Positions 27,819 to 37,134 of a stretch of 64,000 nucleotides of DNA are shown piece after piece. Positions within the stretch are counted from its first letter, which is position 1. Every line of letters begins with the position of its first letter. A program made the translations under genes and the position numbers. Under the pieces are notes generated by a model, which saw nothing but the letters and a program-made list of their open reading frames with translations, did not search any database and had not been told where the DNA came from. Source of the DNA: Psychrobacter sp. Pi2-52 (GTDB lineage: Bacteria > Pseudomonadota > Gammaproteobacteria > Pseudomonadales > Moraxellaceae); assembly GCF_904846705.1 (NCBI RefSeq), contig NZ_CAJHBS010000002.1, forward strand, positions 124,001 through 188,000, written 5' to 3'.

Positions 27819-28319
27819 ATGACCAGCAATTCTTTTAGTTCTATCAGCGGCCTACCTCCTACTGAACTCATACCTTGGCTAAATGCTGAAGGTTCTCTCA
27901 CTGCGATATTAGAAGAGAAGGCAGGGCAGCCGCTGTGCGTAAAACGCAGCTTTGAAGGCTATCGTTCGCTAACTTTAGGTCAAAAAAAGCAGCTGGGTGT
28001 ACGAGGCATGATGCTAAATCGTCCAATGCTGGCATGGGTACGGGAAGTGCAGCTATATGGCAATGATGAAATGCCATGGGTGCAAGCACAGAGTATCTTT
28101 CCTTTAAACAGTTTAAGAGGTCAGTCACGTCGTCTGAAGCATTTGAAGAACACACCTATCGGCTACGTTTTATTTAAGCGTCGCCGTACCTTGCCAAATG
28201 AGCGTTTTATCAGTCATACCAGTGACGGTTGGCAACGACAAACGCGTTATGACTGGCATGGTCGCACGCTTATGATTAGTGAAACCTTCTTACCTGCGTT
28301 TTTAACTAGCGACCTATAA
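27819..28319 (+). CDS. ubiC: Chorismate lyase
   Basis: A 166-residue cytosolic enzyme that splits chorismate into 4-hydroxybenzoate and pyruvate, the first committed step of ubiquinone synthesis. LIPWLNAEGSLTAIL, VRGMMLNRPMLAWVREVQLYG and IGYVLFKRR match UbiC, including the Arg that binds the product carboxylate (WVREV) and a late Glu (ISETFLPAFL). Size is the family norm. In many gammaproteobacteria ubiA follows ubiC directly; here glyA follows instead, after 551 bases, and ubiA is not in the window. The ribosome-binding site is weak. Confidence 0.88.
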   Translation: MTSNSFSSISGLPPTELIPWLNAEGSLTAILEEKAGQPLCVKRSFEGYRSLTLGQKKQLGVRGMMLNRPMLAWVREVQLYGNDEMPWVQAQSIFPLNSLRGQSRRLKHLKNTPIGYVLFKRRRTLPNERFISHTSDGWQRQTRYDWHGRTLMISETFLPAFLTSDL

Positions 28320-28870
28320 AAATATTACTAGGTTAACCTTGCTTGAGTTATTTAATATACATCTACACTCGGCTGCCTTGTACTACTTTTAAAGTGAATC
28401 GACTATATCTAGCCACGTTTGAAAATATTTTATGCCTAAAACAGCATAAAAGTGCAGGCAAGAGAAAAAATTTAGCGGGTAAATCCTTTATTTTATTGGC
28501 TATTTATCTGTGTTATATAGTCATTTAATTCGCTCATCTTAAGGTGAGGTTTTTTTGCGCTCACAGCACAAATTTTCATGTTACACTTAATGTTTCGCGA
28601 TGATATTGATGCAAATGTACATCGATTTTATTGACGAATCAGTCAAGTTAATAACAGGTCAGTCGCCTGTATTTATTCTTATTTCAATCTTTGCTAATAG
28701 ACTCCATTCACAATAATGGTCATACCATAAAACAGACTGCAGAAAAACAGCGTGCAGGGGTATTAATAGTACTTCAGCGACGTTGACGCAGTAGTTGTTT
28801 TATTGTGGGCAGGCTATAAGCTTCTTTTCAATGACGTTTTTTAATGACAGTCACTACTTAGGACATCACT
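28320..28870 (+). other. Long gap ubiC-glyA containing repeat copy R1
   Basis: A 551-base gap. Repeat copy R1 (28323-28410) starts three bases after the ubiC stop. A 61-codon frame at 28343 reads through the repeat and is not credible. Near 28530 there is an AAGGTGAGG then T-run with a weak upstream complement, which may be a terminator. I could not identify a riboswitch ahead of glyA. Confidence 0.5.
28323..28410 (+). repeat. Intergenic repeat copy R1
   Basis: This 88-base segment matches 58777-58864 over its full length (about 74 of 88 positions by hand count; only 4 differences in the last 54). Shared landmarks are GTTAACCT, ACATCT, CTCGG, TGCCTTGTACTACTTTTAAA and TGAATCGACTATAT. Confidence 0.85.
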
Positions 28871-30127
28871 ATGTTTAAAGATATTTCTATCAAAGATTTT
28901 GATCCAGTACTTGCTGAAGCGATGGCCGCAGAAAGCGTTCGTCAAGAAAACCACATCGAGCTTATCGCCTCTGAAAATTACTGCTCACAAGCAGTGATGG
29001 AAGCGCAAGGTACTGACCTAACCAACAAATACGCAGAAGGCTATCCTGGTAAGCGTTATTATGGTGGTTGTGAGCATGTGGACGTTGTAGAACAATTAGC
29101 CATTGACCGTGCTAAAGAGTTGTTCGGTGCAGAGTATGTGAACGTTCAGCCGCATTCTGGTAGCCAAGCAAACTCAGCTGTATTTTTAGCATTGTTAGAG
29201 GCAAATGACACAGTATTGGGCATGAGCCTAGATGCTGGTGGTCACTTGACGCACGGCGCCCACATCAACTTCTCAGGTCTGAACTACAATGCCGTACAGT
29301 ACGGATTGGTAGATGGCACTGGTCTTATTGATTATGACCAAGTAGATGCTCTAGCACGTGAGCACAAGCCTAAAATGATCATCGCGGGTTTCTCAGCATA
29401 CTCACAAGTAGTCGATTGGCAGCGTTTCCGTGACATCGCGGACGAAGTAGGCGCTTACCTGTTAGTCGATATGGCTCACGTTGCAGGCCTAGTTGCTGGT
29501 GGTGTTTATCCAAACCCAGTACCATTCGCTGATGTAGTAACTACTACCACGCACAAAACCCTACGTGGCCCACGCTCAGGTATGATTTTGTCTCGTGATG
29601 AAGTATTGGCTAAAAAGCTAAACTCAGCTGTATTCCCAGGCAACCAAGGTGGCCCATTGATGCATGTTATCGCTGCAAAAGCGGTTTGCTTTAAAGAAGC
29701 GTTAGAAGATAACTTCAAAACGTATCAGCAGCAAGTAGTGAAAAATGCCCAAGCAATGGCAAAAGTGGTTCAAGAGCGCGGCTATGAAGTCATCTCTGGT
29801 GGTACTGAAAACCATCTAATGCTGATCAGCCTCGTTAAGCAAGAAATGACGGGTAAAGAAGCGGACAAATGGCTTGGTGAAGCACACATTACTGTCAACA
29901 AAAACGCTGTACCAAATGATCCAAAATCACCATTCGTGACTTCTGGTATCCGTATCGGTACGCCAGCGATTACTACTCGCGGTTTCAACGAAGCACAAGC
30001 GGGTGAGTTGGCAGGTTGGATCTGTGACGTACTAGACAGTCGCGGTGATGAAGCGGTTGCTACTGAAGTACGCGCTAAAGTAGAAGCGATTTGTGCAGAA
30101 TTACCAGTCTATGCTAAAAATCAGTAA
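28871..30127 (+). CDS. glyA: Serine hydroxymethyltransferase
   Basis: A 418-residue PLP enzyme interconverting serine and glycine with tetrahydrofolate, the main source of one-carbon units. Family blocks are complete: [39 protein letters not shown], the SHMT PLP signature [17 protein letters not shown] with the Schiff-base Lys in HKT, and [15 protein letters not shown]. Length equals E. coli GlyA (417). AGGA lies upstream of the ATG. A strong terminator follows within 20 bases, so the gene is monocistronic. Confidence 0.97.
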   Translation: MFKDISIKDFDPVLAEAMAAESVRQENHIELIASENYCSQAVMEAQGTDLTNKYAEGYPGKRYYGGCEHVDVVEQLAIDRAKELFGAEYVNVQPHSGSQANSAVFLALLEANDTVLGMSLDAGGHLTHGAHINFSGLNYNAVQYGLVDGTGLIDYDQVDALAREHKPKMIIAGFSAYSQVVDWQRFRDIADEVGAYLLVDMAHVAGLVAGGVYPNPVPFADVVTTTTHKTLRGPRSGMILSRDEVLAKKLNSAVFPGNQGGPLMHVIAAKAVCFKEALEDNFKTYQQQVVKNAQAMAKVVQERGYEVISGGTENHLMLISLVKQEMTGKEADKWLGEAHITVNKNAVPNDPKSPFVTSGIRIGTPAITTRGFNEAQAGELAGWICDVLDSRGDEAVATEVRAKVEAICAELPVYAKNQ

Positions 30128-30143
30128 ACTTTAGAAAGGTAAT

Positions 30144-30180
30144 AAAAAAAACCGCTAAGCTTTTGCTTAGCGGTTTTTTT
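30144..30180 (+). terminator. glyA terminator
   Basis: ACCGCTAAGC pairs with GCTTAGCGGT around a four-base loop, with an A-run before and T-run after. Confidence 0.93.
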
Positions 30181-30203
30181 GTTATTGCTCTCTATGAATA
30201 TTA

Positions 30204-31115
30204 GACCTCTTGCAAAAGTAGTTGTAATACACAACGTATATTATTGAACTCTACTTACTTAATAGATATGCCAAACATAGATAAGCTACTCAAACAAAGT
30301 GACGCTGGTTTTAAACGCTACACTGGCATTCATAAAGCCACCTTTTATGACATGCTTGAGGCCATGCAAGAGCATGAAGCATCTAAGACCAAATCAGGCA
30401 GACCAAGTGTGCTCAGTCTTAAGGAGCAGATACTACTCGCCCTGACTTATTGGCGTGAATACCGCACGCTTTATCATATCAGTATAGACTTTGGTATTCA
30501 TGAGTCTTCTGCTAGCCGTATCATTCGTAAAGTAGAAGACACACTGATTGACTCTGGCAAGTTTGAATTGCCTAAAAAGCTGCCTAGTCGTGTCGATGAG
30601 GACATCAATTGGAGCGTCGTCATTGTCGATGCCACCGAAACCCCAATTGAACGTCCAAAAAAAACCAAAGAAACTACTACAGCGGTAAGAAAAAACAACA
30701 CACCTTAAAAGCGCAGGTTATCGTCCATTGGCAAACCAGCTTGATACTTGATGTGCAAACCTGCAAAGGGTCAATCCACGATTTTAAGCTCTATAAAGAT
30801 ACTTGTCCTGATTGGCTTCCTGACAATGCTAAATTACTAGCAGATAGTGGTTATCAAGGGTTAGCAAAGCTACATAAGCAAACCTTCACCCCTTTTAAGA
30901 AACCTCGTGGTGGTCAGTTATTGGAGATATGCAAACAGGCCAATCACTATCTGGCAAAGTTCCGTATTGTGGTTGAGCACAAAATAGGCTTAATCAAGTT
31001 GTTTAAAATCGTGGCTCATAAATATCGCAACCGTCGTCAGCGCTATGATCTTAGAATGAAGCTGTTTGCTGGTATCATTAATTCCGAGCTTAAACTATGA
31101 CTTTTGCAAGAGGTC
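30204..31115 (+). mobile_element. IS5-family insertion sequence (912 bp)
   Basis: The ends are exact 16-bp inverted repeats: GACCTCTTGCAAAAGT at 30204-30219 and its complement at 31100-31115. TA flanks both ends (30202-30203 and 31116-31117), consistent with a TA target duplication as in the IS427 group of IS5. The interior codes for one DDE transposase split over two frames by an A8 run. All catalytic residues appear present, so the copy may be active. It inserted between the glyA terminator and the leader of the symporter gene. Confidence 0.93.
30268..31100 (+). CDS. IS5-family transposase made by -1 frameshift
   Basis: Frame A runs from ATG 30268 (MPNIDKLLKQSDAGFKRYTG) to a stop at 30708 and carries the helix-turn-helix region and the first catalytic Asp (VIVDATETPIERP). 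At the run of eight A (30657-30664) a -1 shift joins it to frame B, which continues NQRNYYSGKKKQHTLKAQ and holds the second Asp (LLADSGYQG) and the Glu (VVEHKIGLIKLFK). The fused product is about 277 residues, the usual IS5 size. Frame B ends at 31100, inside the right inverted repeat. This looks like programmed frameshifting and not decay, as nothing else is broken. Confidence 0.88.
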
Positions 31116-31117
31116 TA

Positions 31118-31453
31118 TTATGTCATTTAACGCAAACCTATGTTGATATTGCCATTTAGCCCTTTTAATTATATTTAAGTCTGTTATTTAACCTGAAAAT
31201 TACTACCAACATTTTTCGATAAATGTAGTGAGCTTGATTGAGTTTCGCTATTAATTTTAAGGAGCTAAGTTGATGTTTAATTAAGAAAAATATGTAAATT
31301 TTTTTGTTTATATAAAAGTATTAGTATATAGTCAGTATGGAACATTCAGTAATAATACTAATACAAATTATAATAAATAGTTACACTTTGTATTAGTATC
31401 GCTGTAATTGATTAAATAATTATATAAATGTTATTTTCACTAAAAGGATTTAC
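31118..31453 (+). promoter_or_regulatory. AT-rich leader of the symporter gene with an inverted repeat
   Basis: This 336-base region is very AT-rich. ATACTAATACAAA (31355-31367) and its exact complement TTTGTATTAGTAT (31387-31399) form a 13-base dyad with a 19-base spacer. A further GTATTAGTAT lies at about 31317. The dyad ends 54 bases before the start codon, so it may be an operator or a leader hairpin. Confidence 0.55.
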
Positions 31454-32989
31454 ATGAAAAAACAATCTTTAGTCGCAACGATGCTATTACTCAGCACGAC
31501 TCTTACGCAAGCAGCAGAACAATCAGGTTTAGCAGCATTTGGAGCAGGTCTCGATGGCTTCATGGCCAATATATTTGGCTGGTTCGTCGACCTTGTTTTC
31601 TTTTCAGTACCTCTTGGGGATGTCAGCTTCCCGCTCATTGTAGGTTGGTTATTAGTTGCCGCACTCATCTTCACCTTTTACTTTGGATTTATTCAGTTTC
31701 GCCAAATAGGCTTGTCTCTAGATATTGTCAGAGGCAAATATACCGATCCAAATCCCGCCAATAAAGAAGAAGGCGAGGTCAGCCATTTTCAAGCCTTAGC
31801 TACTGCTCTATCAGGTACCGTTGGTCTTGGTAACATCGCAGGCGTTGGTGCAGCGCTTGCTATTGGTGGACCTGGCGCTACCTTTTGGATGATTATGGTC
31901 GGCCTATTCGGTATGGCGACTAAGTTTGTAGAATGTACGCTAGGTGTCAAATACCGTACGGTACTACCATCTGGCGTCGTATCAGGTGGCCCTATGTACT
32001 ACCTAAGTCGCGGTATGGCTGAACGTGGTATGGGCGGATTAGGTAAGTTTCTGGCTGTTGGTTTTGCACTCATGTGTATATTGGCGACCTTTGGTGCCGG
32101 TAACATGTTTCAGGGTAACCAAGCCTTTGCAGTCATGAGCTCTACTTTTAGCATTCCAACGGATTACAGTGTTTTCTTTGGTATTGGCTTAGCGTTTTTA
32201 GTCGGTATGGTTATCATTGGTGGTATGCCGCGCATCGCAACCGTTACCGAAAAAGTCGTACCTTTTATGGCTTTGTTATACATTACTATGGCGGTAATCG
32301 TATTGATTGCTAACTTTAATCATATCGGTACTGCATTTGGCGAGATTTTCTCGGGTGCCTTCACTGGTGCTGGTGTGGCTGGTGGCTTTATTGGCGCATT
32401 GATTCAAGGTTTAAAACGTGCAACTTTCTCTAACGAAGCGGGTGTTGGTTCAGCCGCTATTGCTCACTCAGCAGTAAAAACTAAAGAGCCTGCTACTGAA
32501 GGTCTAGTAGCGCTATTAGAGCCTTTTATTGATACGGTTGTTATCTGTACGATGACGGCACTTGTTATTACTATCTCTGGGGTGAATACTGCCGCAAACT
32601 TACAAACCCAAGCGCTTACTGGTGTGGATCTAACCCGTGCAGCCTTCATGGAAACGGCGCCTATCTTCCAGTATTTCCTAGCTGTCGCGGTATTGTTGTT
32701 TGCTTTCTCAACGATGATTTCATGGTCATATTATGGTCTAAAAGCTTGGACTTACCTCTTTGGTGAAGGTAAAGGCGGCGAGATGATATACAAACTTATC
32801 TTCTTAATCTTCGTTGTTATCGGTACCATCGTACAGTTTAGCTTCGTTATCGACTTCTCAGATGCGGCTCTGTTCGCTATGGCTATCTTTAACATCATCG
32901 GCCTATACTTCTTGATGCCAATTGTGAAAAGAGAAGTTAATTCTTTCATAGCGCGTGTGAAAAGTGGCGAAATTAAAAAGTATAAATAA
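31454..32989 (+). CDS. Sodium:alanine symporter (AGCS) family protein
   Basis: A 511-residue inner-membrane Na+-coupled amino-acid carrier of the alanine/glycine:cation symporter family. A cleavable-looking signal (MKKQSLVATMLLLSTTLTQAA) precedes about eleven membrane segments. ALSGTVGLGNIAGVGAALAIGGPGATFWM is the AGCS signature; FVECTLGVKYR and KRATFSNEAGVGSAAIAHSA are further family motifs. Probable substrates are alanine or glycine. AAGGA lies upstream of the start. The IS element sits 338 bases upstream, which could affect its expression. Confidence 0.92.
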   Translation: MKKQSLVATMLLLSTTLTQAAEQSGLAAFGAGLDGFMANIFGWFVDLVFFSVPLGDVSFPLIVGWLLVAALIFTFYFGFIQFRQIGLSLDIVRGKYTDPNPANKEEGEVSHFQALATALSGTVGLGNIAGVGAALAIGGPGATFWMIMVGLFGMATKFVECTLGVKYRTVLPSGVVSGGPMYYLSRGMAERGMGGLGKFLAVGFALMCILATFGAGNMFQGNQAFAVMSSTFSIPTDYSVFFGIGLAFLVGMVIIGGMPRIATVTEKVVPFMALLYITMAVIVLIANFNHIGTAFGEIFSGAFTGAGVAGGFIGALIQGLKRATFSNEAGVGSAAIAHSAVKTKEPATEGLVALLEPFIDTVVICTMTALVITISGVNTAANLQTQALTGVDLTRAAFMETAPIFQYFLAVAVLLFAFSTMISWSYYGLKAWTYLFGEGKGGEMIYKLIFLIFVVIGTIVQFSFVIDFSDAALFAMAIFNIIGLYFLMPIVKREVNSFIARVKSGEIKKYK

Positions 32990-33026
32990 TAGGTTCGATT
33001 GAACACACTATTATAACTTGATAATT

Positions 33027-33062
33027 AAAAAAGCCCGCCAAGATGAGTCTTGGCGGGCTTTT
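33027..33062. terminator. Bidirectional terminator
   Basis: AAGCCCGCCAAGA pairs exactly with TCTTGGCGGGCTT around a four-base loop, flanked by A-run and TTTT, between the convergent symporter and gltS. Confidence 0.95.
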
Positions 33063-33124
33063 CGATGGCTAGTATTTGTTATTTGCTAGATGGCTATTAA
33101 GTTTTAATCTGTAACAGCATCGGC

Positions 33125-34399
33125 CTACATAAACGGCAACTTCGTAAAAATCTGCAATATCGTGGCATTAACGATATCAACAAAGAACGCACCAACCATT
33201 GGCACAATCAGGAATGCTTTAGGTGAAGGTAAATAGCGATCAGTGACTGCCTGCATATTTGCAATTGCAGTCGGTGTCGCACCCATACCAAAACCACAAT
33301 GCCCCGCTGATAATACAGCCGCGTCGTAGTCTTTACCCATAATTTTAAAGGTAATGAGGTAAACATAGATAATCATAATGATGGTCTGTACAACCAATAT
33401 GACTAGTACAGGGCCTGCCAAATCGGTCAATTGCCAAAGTTTTAAAGACAACAATGCCATCGCTAAAAATAGGCTTAAAGACGCATTACCAAATACATCA
33501 ATTGAGCGGTCAAACATATCAAAATTGAAGACCATCGTCAGTACATTGCGAATAATGACACCGCCTGCCAGTGCCCATACGAACGTCGGTAACTCAAACC
33601 ATGTACCTTCAGCAACGATGGCCATCACATCGGCAAAAGCCAAAGCACCTGCGAATAGTGCCAAGGTTTCGATAGTAGAGGACGCTGTGATAAAGCGCAT
33701 GCTATCAGGTCTTTCAAAGATATCTTTATTACTACCTGCAGACTCTTCATCGTGTTTGGTGCTATATAACGACTGTGCACCAGCAACTTTTTCGATATCG
33801 CTAGGATCAGGGTTAGCAGGCGTAGGCTTGAGGCCAAGTCGATTGATCAAACGACGAGCCACAGGTCCACCTACGATGCCACCCGCGACCAAACCATAAG
33901 TAGCAACCGCGATACCCAATGTAGTCGCACCGACCACACCGTAGTCTTGTTCTAGCGTGATTCCCCAAGCGCCTGCTGTACCATGACCACCCGTTAGAGC
34001 GATAGACCCTGTCACTAGACCGAGCAAAGGATCAAGTCCCAATGCACTTGCCATGGCCACACCAACGATGTCCTGCAATACAATAAACACTGAAACGACG
34101 ATAGTAAAAATCAATAATGGTGTGCCGCCTGCTTTTAGTCTACTAAAATCAGCGCTCAGACCGATGGAGGCAAAGAACATCAACATGGTGGCGGTCTGTA
34201 GTCCTTGATGAAAGTTAAAACTATATCCCCAAACCATATTGAGAGCATAGACAACAATCGCCGCGACCAGACCACCAGCAACCGGTTCTGGAATATTAAA
34301 GTCTTCTAAAAACTTGACTCTTCGCACCAAAAACCGCCCAAGTAGCAGCACTAAGGTGGCCAATATCAGGGTGTAATAACCGTTTAAGGTAATCTCCAT
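33125..34399 (-). CDS. gltS: Sodium/glutamate symporter
   Basis: A 424-residue GltS-type carrier with two inverted halves of about five membrane segments. FNIPEPVAGGLVAAIVVY opens the first half, GSIALTGGHGTAGAWG is the first re-entrant Gly-rich loop, and LSAGHCGFGMGATPTAIANMQAV is the second. It imports L-glutamate with Na+. A soluble loop of about 45 residues near the middle (DPSDIEKVAGAQSLYSTKHD region) is longer than in E. coli (401 residues total). AGGA precedes the ATG. A separate glutamate/aspartate ABC system is encoded at 50.8 kb. Confidence 0.94.
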   Translation of the reverse strand: MEITLNGYYTLILATLVLLLGRFLVRRVKFLEDFNIPEPVAGGLVAAIVVYALNMVWGYSFNFHQGLQTATMLMFFASIGLSADFSRLKAGGTPLLIFTIVVSVFIVLQDIVGVAMASALGLDPLLGLVTGSIALTGGHGTAGAWGITLEQDYGVVGATTLGIAVATYGLVAGGIVGGPVARRLINRLGLKPTPANPDPSDIEKVAGAQSLYSTKHDEESAGSNKDIFERPDSMRFITASSTIETLALFAGALAFADVMAIVAEGTWFELPTFVWALAGGVIIRNVLTMVFNFDMFDRSIDVFGNASLSLFLAMALLSLKLWQLTDLAGPVLVILVVQTIIMIIYVYLITFKIMGKDYDAAVLSAGHCGFGMGATPTAIANMQAVTDRYLPSPKAFLIVPMVGAFFVDIVNATILQIFTKLPFM

Positions 34400-34428
34400 A
34401 GGTTAATCCTTTCTATAAAATAAATTAA

Positions 34429-34468
34429 CCTGAATTCGGGATAAATATGGCTTTATCTCGAATTCAGG
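34429..34468 (-). terminator. Terminator of the RNase/barstar operon
   Basis: CCTGAATTCGAGATAAA pairs with TTTATCCCGAATTCAGG (one wobble) around a six-base loop, followed on the minus strand by a T-rich tail. It lies between the barstar-like gene and gltS. Confidence 0.8.
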
Positions 34469-34537
34469 TTTCTATGATGACGAATAATTATCGGTGACTA
34501 TCGGCGGTCAAGCTTGCAATATACAGGCTTTTAGCGA

Positions 34538-34957
34538 CTAAGTTTCTAACGCATAAGCTTCATCCTCAGATGGCACGATGACCCACAATTGTGGTTTGCC
34601 AAATTCTCTAAAGGCATCCTCAATGATGCTTTTAAAGACATTGAAGTCCTCAGTGTTTATCCTTTTGACGTCTGTCAAATCAAGCCTTAAATGAATTGCT
34701 TCACTGTCTGTTAGACAATCCCATGCACTGTCCCAGTTGTGTGAAAAATAACTGGGAAAGTCACAAGCCTGGCCTAAACTCGTCAATAGCTCAGTTTTTT
34801 CGAGCGTGTCACCGATGGCTATAGTAACAGCCTGCGCAGGAATGCTAGTACCCAGTGCTGTACCGTTTTGGTTAATTTGGCCTTGATTAACATGGCTTTG
34901 ATTAACGTAGTGGATTGCTTGGTTCATACTTTCTCGATTCATATCGGCTTTTTTCAT
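34538..34957 (-). CDS. Barstar-family ribonuclease inhibitor
   Basis: A 139-residue protein with a barstar fold at about residues 45-135: a beta strand (AVTIAIGDTLEKTELLTSLGQ), the interface helix FSHNWDSAWDCLTD with acidic Asp76 and Asp80, and VKRINTEDFNVFKSIIEDAFREF. In barstar the matching acidic helix plugs the RNase active site. The first 40 residues are Asn/Gln-rich and not part of the fold. The start at 34957 is chosen because TAATATG places it one base after the RNase stop, so translation is coupled. A longer frame from 34990 would overlap the RNase gene. It should bind and silence the RNase encoded just upstream. Confidence 0.85.
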   Translation of the reverse strand: MKKADMNRESMNQAIHYVNQSHVNQGQINQNGTALGTSIPAQAVTIAIGDTLEKTELLTSLGQACDFPSYFSHNWDSAWDCLTDSEAIHLRLDLTDVKRINTEDFNVFKSIIEDAFREFGKPQLWVIVPSEDEAYALET

Positions 34958-34958
34958 A

Positions 34959-35711
34959 TTAAGGCACCTGTAGCCTTTGGAAACTATCATAGTGGTTGAT
35001 AGTCAAGTAATAGACAGTAGGTGGGTTACCACCTGTGACGATACGCCGTGCGCCGCGATGAGAGACACCAGGGGTGGGTACAGTATATTCGCGGTAGTAG
35101 CCTTGTGACTGGGCGGGCAGTCTGCCTTCACGGTTATAAAACGTCGTGCCATCTTTATTTGGATAAGGAAACGGTCCGCCTTGCTGGATAAGCGCAATCG
35201 TATTATCGACCTGTGCATCACCCGTTATACCAGCAGTAGTGGTTTGGCTCGTATTATCAATGACTTCTTGCGATACCGTTGTCGACTCGATGCTATCAGC
35301 AAGCAATGTCGAATTTAAATCGCCAAAGAAATAGAAAGCGACAGCGATGATAGCGATAAGGCTAAATAGCGTAGAGCCTAAGCTTCTTTTATTGGGTCTG
35401 CTGTTTTGATTGCTACGATTTGAGTTACGAGTGCTGTGATGGCTATTTCTATTGGCATTAGTAGGTGTATAGCTTGGAATATCTGATGCAGTATCTTGGT
35501 CAAGGCTCAACGAAGACGAGGTCACTTCAGTGGCTCTCAATTGATTTTTGTCGTTACGGGCACTGTTAAAGTAGACACTTTGACCAACCGTTATAGGTTT
35601 CGCCAGTCTTGCTTTGCTAATATGAAAGAACACATCTTCATTTTGATTGTCTACATCGATAAAGCCATAGCCTTTATCTTCGTTCCAGTGCTTAATCTTG
35701 CCACTTTGCAT
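34959..35711 (-). CDS. Cold-shock domain / transmembrane / barnase-type RNase fusion
   Basis: A 250-residue three-part protein. Residues 1-67 are a cold-shock domain (KGYGFIDV and DVFFHI are RNP1 and RNP2). A basic Asn/Ser/Arg linker (85-110) leads to one membrane helix at 111-131. Residues 165-250 are a microbial guanyl-type RNase of the barnase/RNase Sa group: FYNREGRLP, YYREYTVPTPG, RGARRIVTGG and INHYDSF. Catalytic residues matching RNase Sa Glu54, Arg65, Arg69 and His85 are Glu208, Arg219, Arg223 and His240. The positive linker suggests the cold-shock domain is cytosolic and the RNase outside. The inhibitor gene follows immediately. Function is not established. Confidence 0.88.
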   Translation of the reverse strand: MQSGKIKHWNEDKGYGFIDVDNQNEDVFFHISKARLAKPITVGQSVYFNSARNDKNQLRATEVTSSSLSLDQDTASDIPSYTPTNANRNSHHSTRNSNRSNQNSRPNKRSLGSTLFSLIAIIAVAFYFFGDLNSTLLADSIESTTVSQEVIDNTSQTTTAGITGDAQVDNTIALIQQGGPFPYPNKDGTTFYNREGRLPAQSQGYYREYTVPTPGVSHRGARRIVTGGNPPTVYYLTINHYDSFQRLQVP

Positions 35712-35770
35712 GGTGGTACCGCTCCCTATAATTTAAATGCCTTAATTAAAATACTTATGATTCAAACGAA

Positions 35771-35798
35771 GAAACGCCAGCATAATTGCTGACGTTTC
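35771..35798 (-). terminator. proA terminator
   Basis: GAAACGTCAGCA pairs with TGCTGGCGTTTC (one wobble) around a four-base loop, with TTCG then T-rich sequence on the minus strand, between proA and the RNase gene. Confidence 0.7.
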
Positions 35799-35832
35799 TG
35801 ATTACTCGTTTCGATAGTGGATGCTGATATGA

Positions 35833-37134
35833 TTAAGCACGGGTTTCGCCATGACCATAAACGATCCATTTTTGTGAAGTCAGACCTTCGAGACCGACAG
35901 GGCCACGCGCATGGATTTTGTCCGTTGAGATACCAATTTCAGCACCGAGACCGTATTCGAAACCATCAGCAAAACGGCTAGAGGCGTTAATCATTACGCT
36001 AGCCGAGTCAACTTCACGGATGAAGCGCTGCGACTTGGTATAGTTATCAGTGATGATGACATCGGTATGATGACTGCCGTGCGTATTGATATGCTCAATC
36101 GCCTCATCAATACCTGAGACCACTTTTACCGCTAAGATAGGGGCTAGGTATTCAGTATCCCAATCTTCAGAGGTGGCAGCTGATAGATGACCTTCAAGCT
36201 TAGCATTTTCATTTAGAATAGCTTGTGATTTGTCATCAAGGCGTAGTTGCATTGCGTCATCAGCCGCGACGATGGCTTCTGCTATTTTAGGCAATAGCTC
36301 ATCTGCGACTGCTTCATCGACCAGTAGCGTCTCCATCGTATTACAGGTGCCGTAGCGATGCGTTTTGGCATTCACACTGACCTTAATCGCAATCTCAGGA
36401 TCCGCATCACTATCGATAAAGGTATGGCAATTACCATCTAAATGCTTAATTACAGGTACTTTTGCATCGTTACTGATACGCGCAATCAGACCTTTACCAC
36501 CACGTGGCACGATGACATCGACATATTCAGTCATGGTAATCAGCTCACCAACGGCTGCACGATCGGTCGTCTGTAGCACTTGCACACTATGTTCCGATAG
36601 ATCAGTATGGCTAAGTCCTTTAATGATGCATTTGGCAATTGCTTGGTTAGATTCAAATGCTTCAGAACCACCACGCAAGATAATAGCATTGCCTGATTTG
36701 AGTGCCAGTGAGGCAGCCTCTAAAGTCACATTAGGGCGCGACTCATAAATCATACCGACTACGCCAAGTGGCACTCGCATTTTGCCCAAATGAATACCCG
36801 ATGGCTGATAGGTCATGTCAGTGACTTCACCGATTGGGTCAGGAAGGCCAGCGACGTCTTTAAGACCTTGTAGCATACCGTTAAAACGTGCTTCGTTTAG
36901 CTCCAAGCGGTCGAGGAGTGCGCTATCAAGATTGTTTTTTTGACCGTTGTCCATATCGATTTTATTTGCAGCCAAGATGTCTTGTTTGGCATTGACCAGT
37001 TCATCATGAATGGCTAATAGTGCTGAATTTTTATCGCCAGTGTTGGCAGCAGCCAGCGCGCGAGAAGCAGCTCTTGCTTGCTTGCCGACAGACTGCATAT
37101 AGGTCGTAATATCCGTAGTATTCGATTGACTCAT
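35833..37134 (-). CDS. proA: Glutamate-5-semialdehyde dehydrogenase (gamma-glutamyl phosphate reductase)
   Basis: A 433-residue NADPH enzyme of proline synthesis that reduces glutamyl-5-phosphate. [19 protein letters not shown] and [18 protein letters not shown] are conserved N-terminal blocks. The catalytic Cys is in [14 protein letters not shown], and [29 protein letters not shown] is the proA signature. AAGGA lies upstream of the ATG. proB is not adjacent, so the two proline genes are unlinked here. Confidence 0.96.
   Translation of the reverse strand: MSQSNTTDITTYMQSVGKQARAASRALAAANTGDKNSALLAIHDELVNAKQDILAANKIDMDNGQKNNLDSALLDRLELNEARFNGMLQGLKDVAGLPDPIGEVTDMTYQPSGIHLGKMRVPLGVVGMIYESRPNVTLEAASLALKSGNAIILRGGSEAFESNQAIAKCIIKGLSHTDLSEHSVQVLQTTDRAAVGELITMTEYVDVIVPRGGKGLIARISNDAKVPVIKHLDGNCHTFIDSDADPEIAIKVSVNAKTHRYGTCNTMETLLVDEAVADELLPKIAEAIVAADDAMQLRLDDKSQAILNENAKLEGHLSAATSEDWDTEYLAPILAVKVVSGIDEAIEHINTHGSHHTDVIITDNYTKSQRFIREVDSASVMINASSRFADGFEYGLGAEIGISTDKIHARGPVGLEGLTSQKWIVYGHGETRA

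Noticed and set aside
28343..28528. 61-codon frame between ubiC and glyA
   Set aside because: It reads across intergenic repeat R1 and has no supporting start signal.
30244..31100. Reading the two transposase frames as a pseudogene
   Set aside because: The break falls exactly on a run of eight A typical of programmed -1 frameshifting, and the rest of the protein and both ends are intact.
32980..33010. tRNA-like GGTTCGATT motif after the symporter
   Set aside because: There is no acceptor stem or cloverleaf around it; it is chance sequence next to the stop codon.
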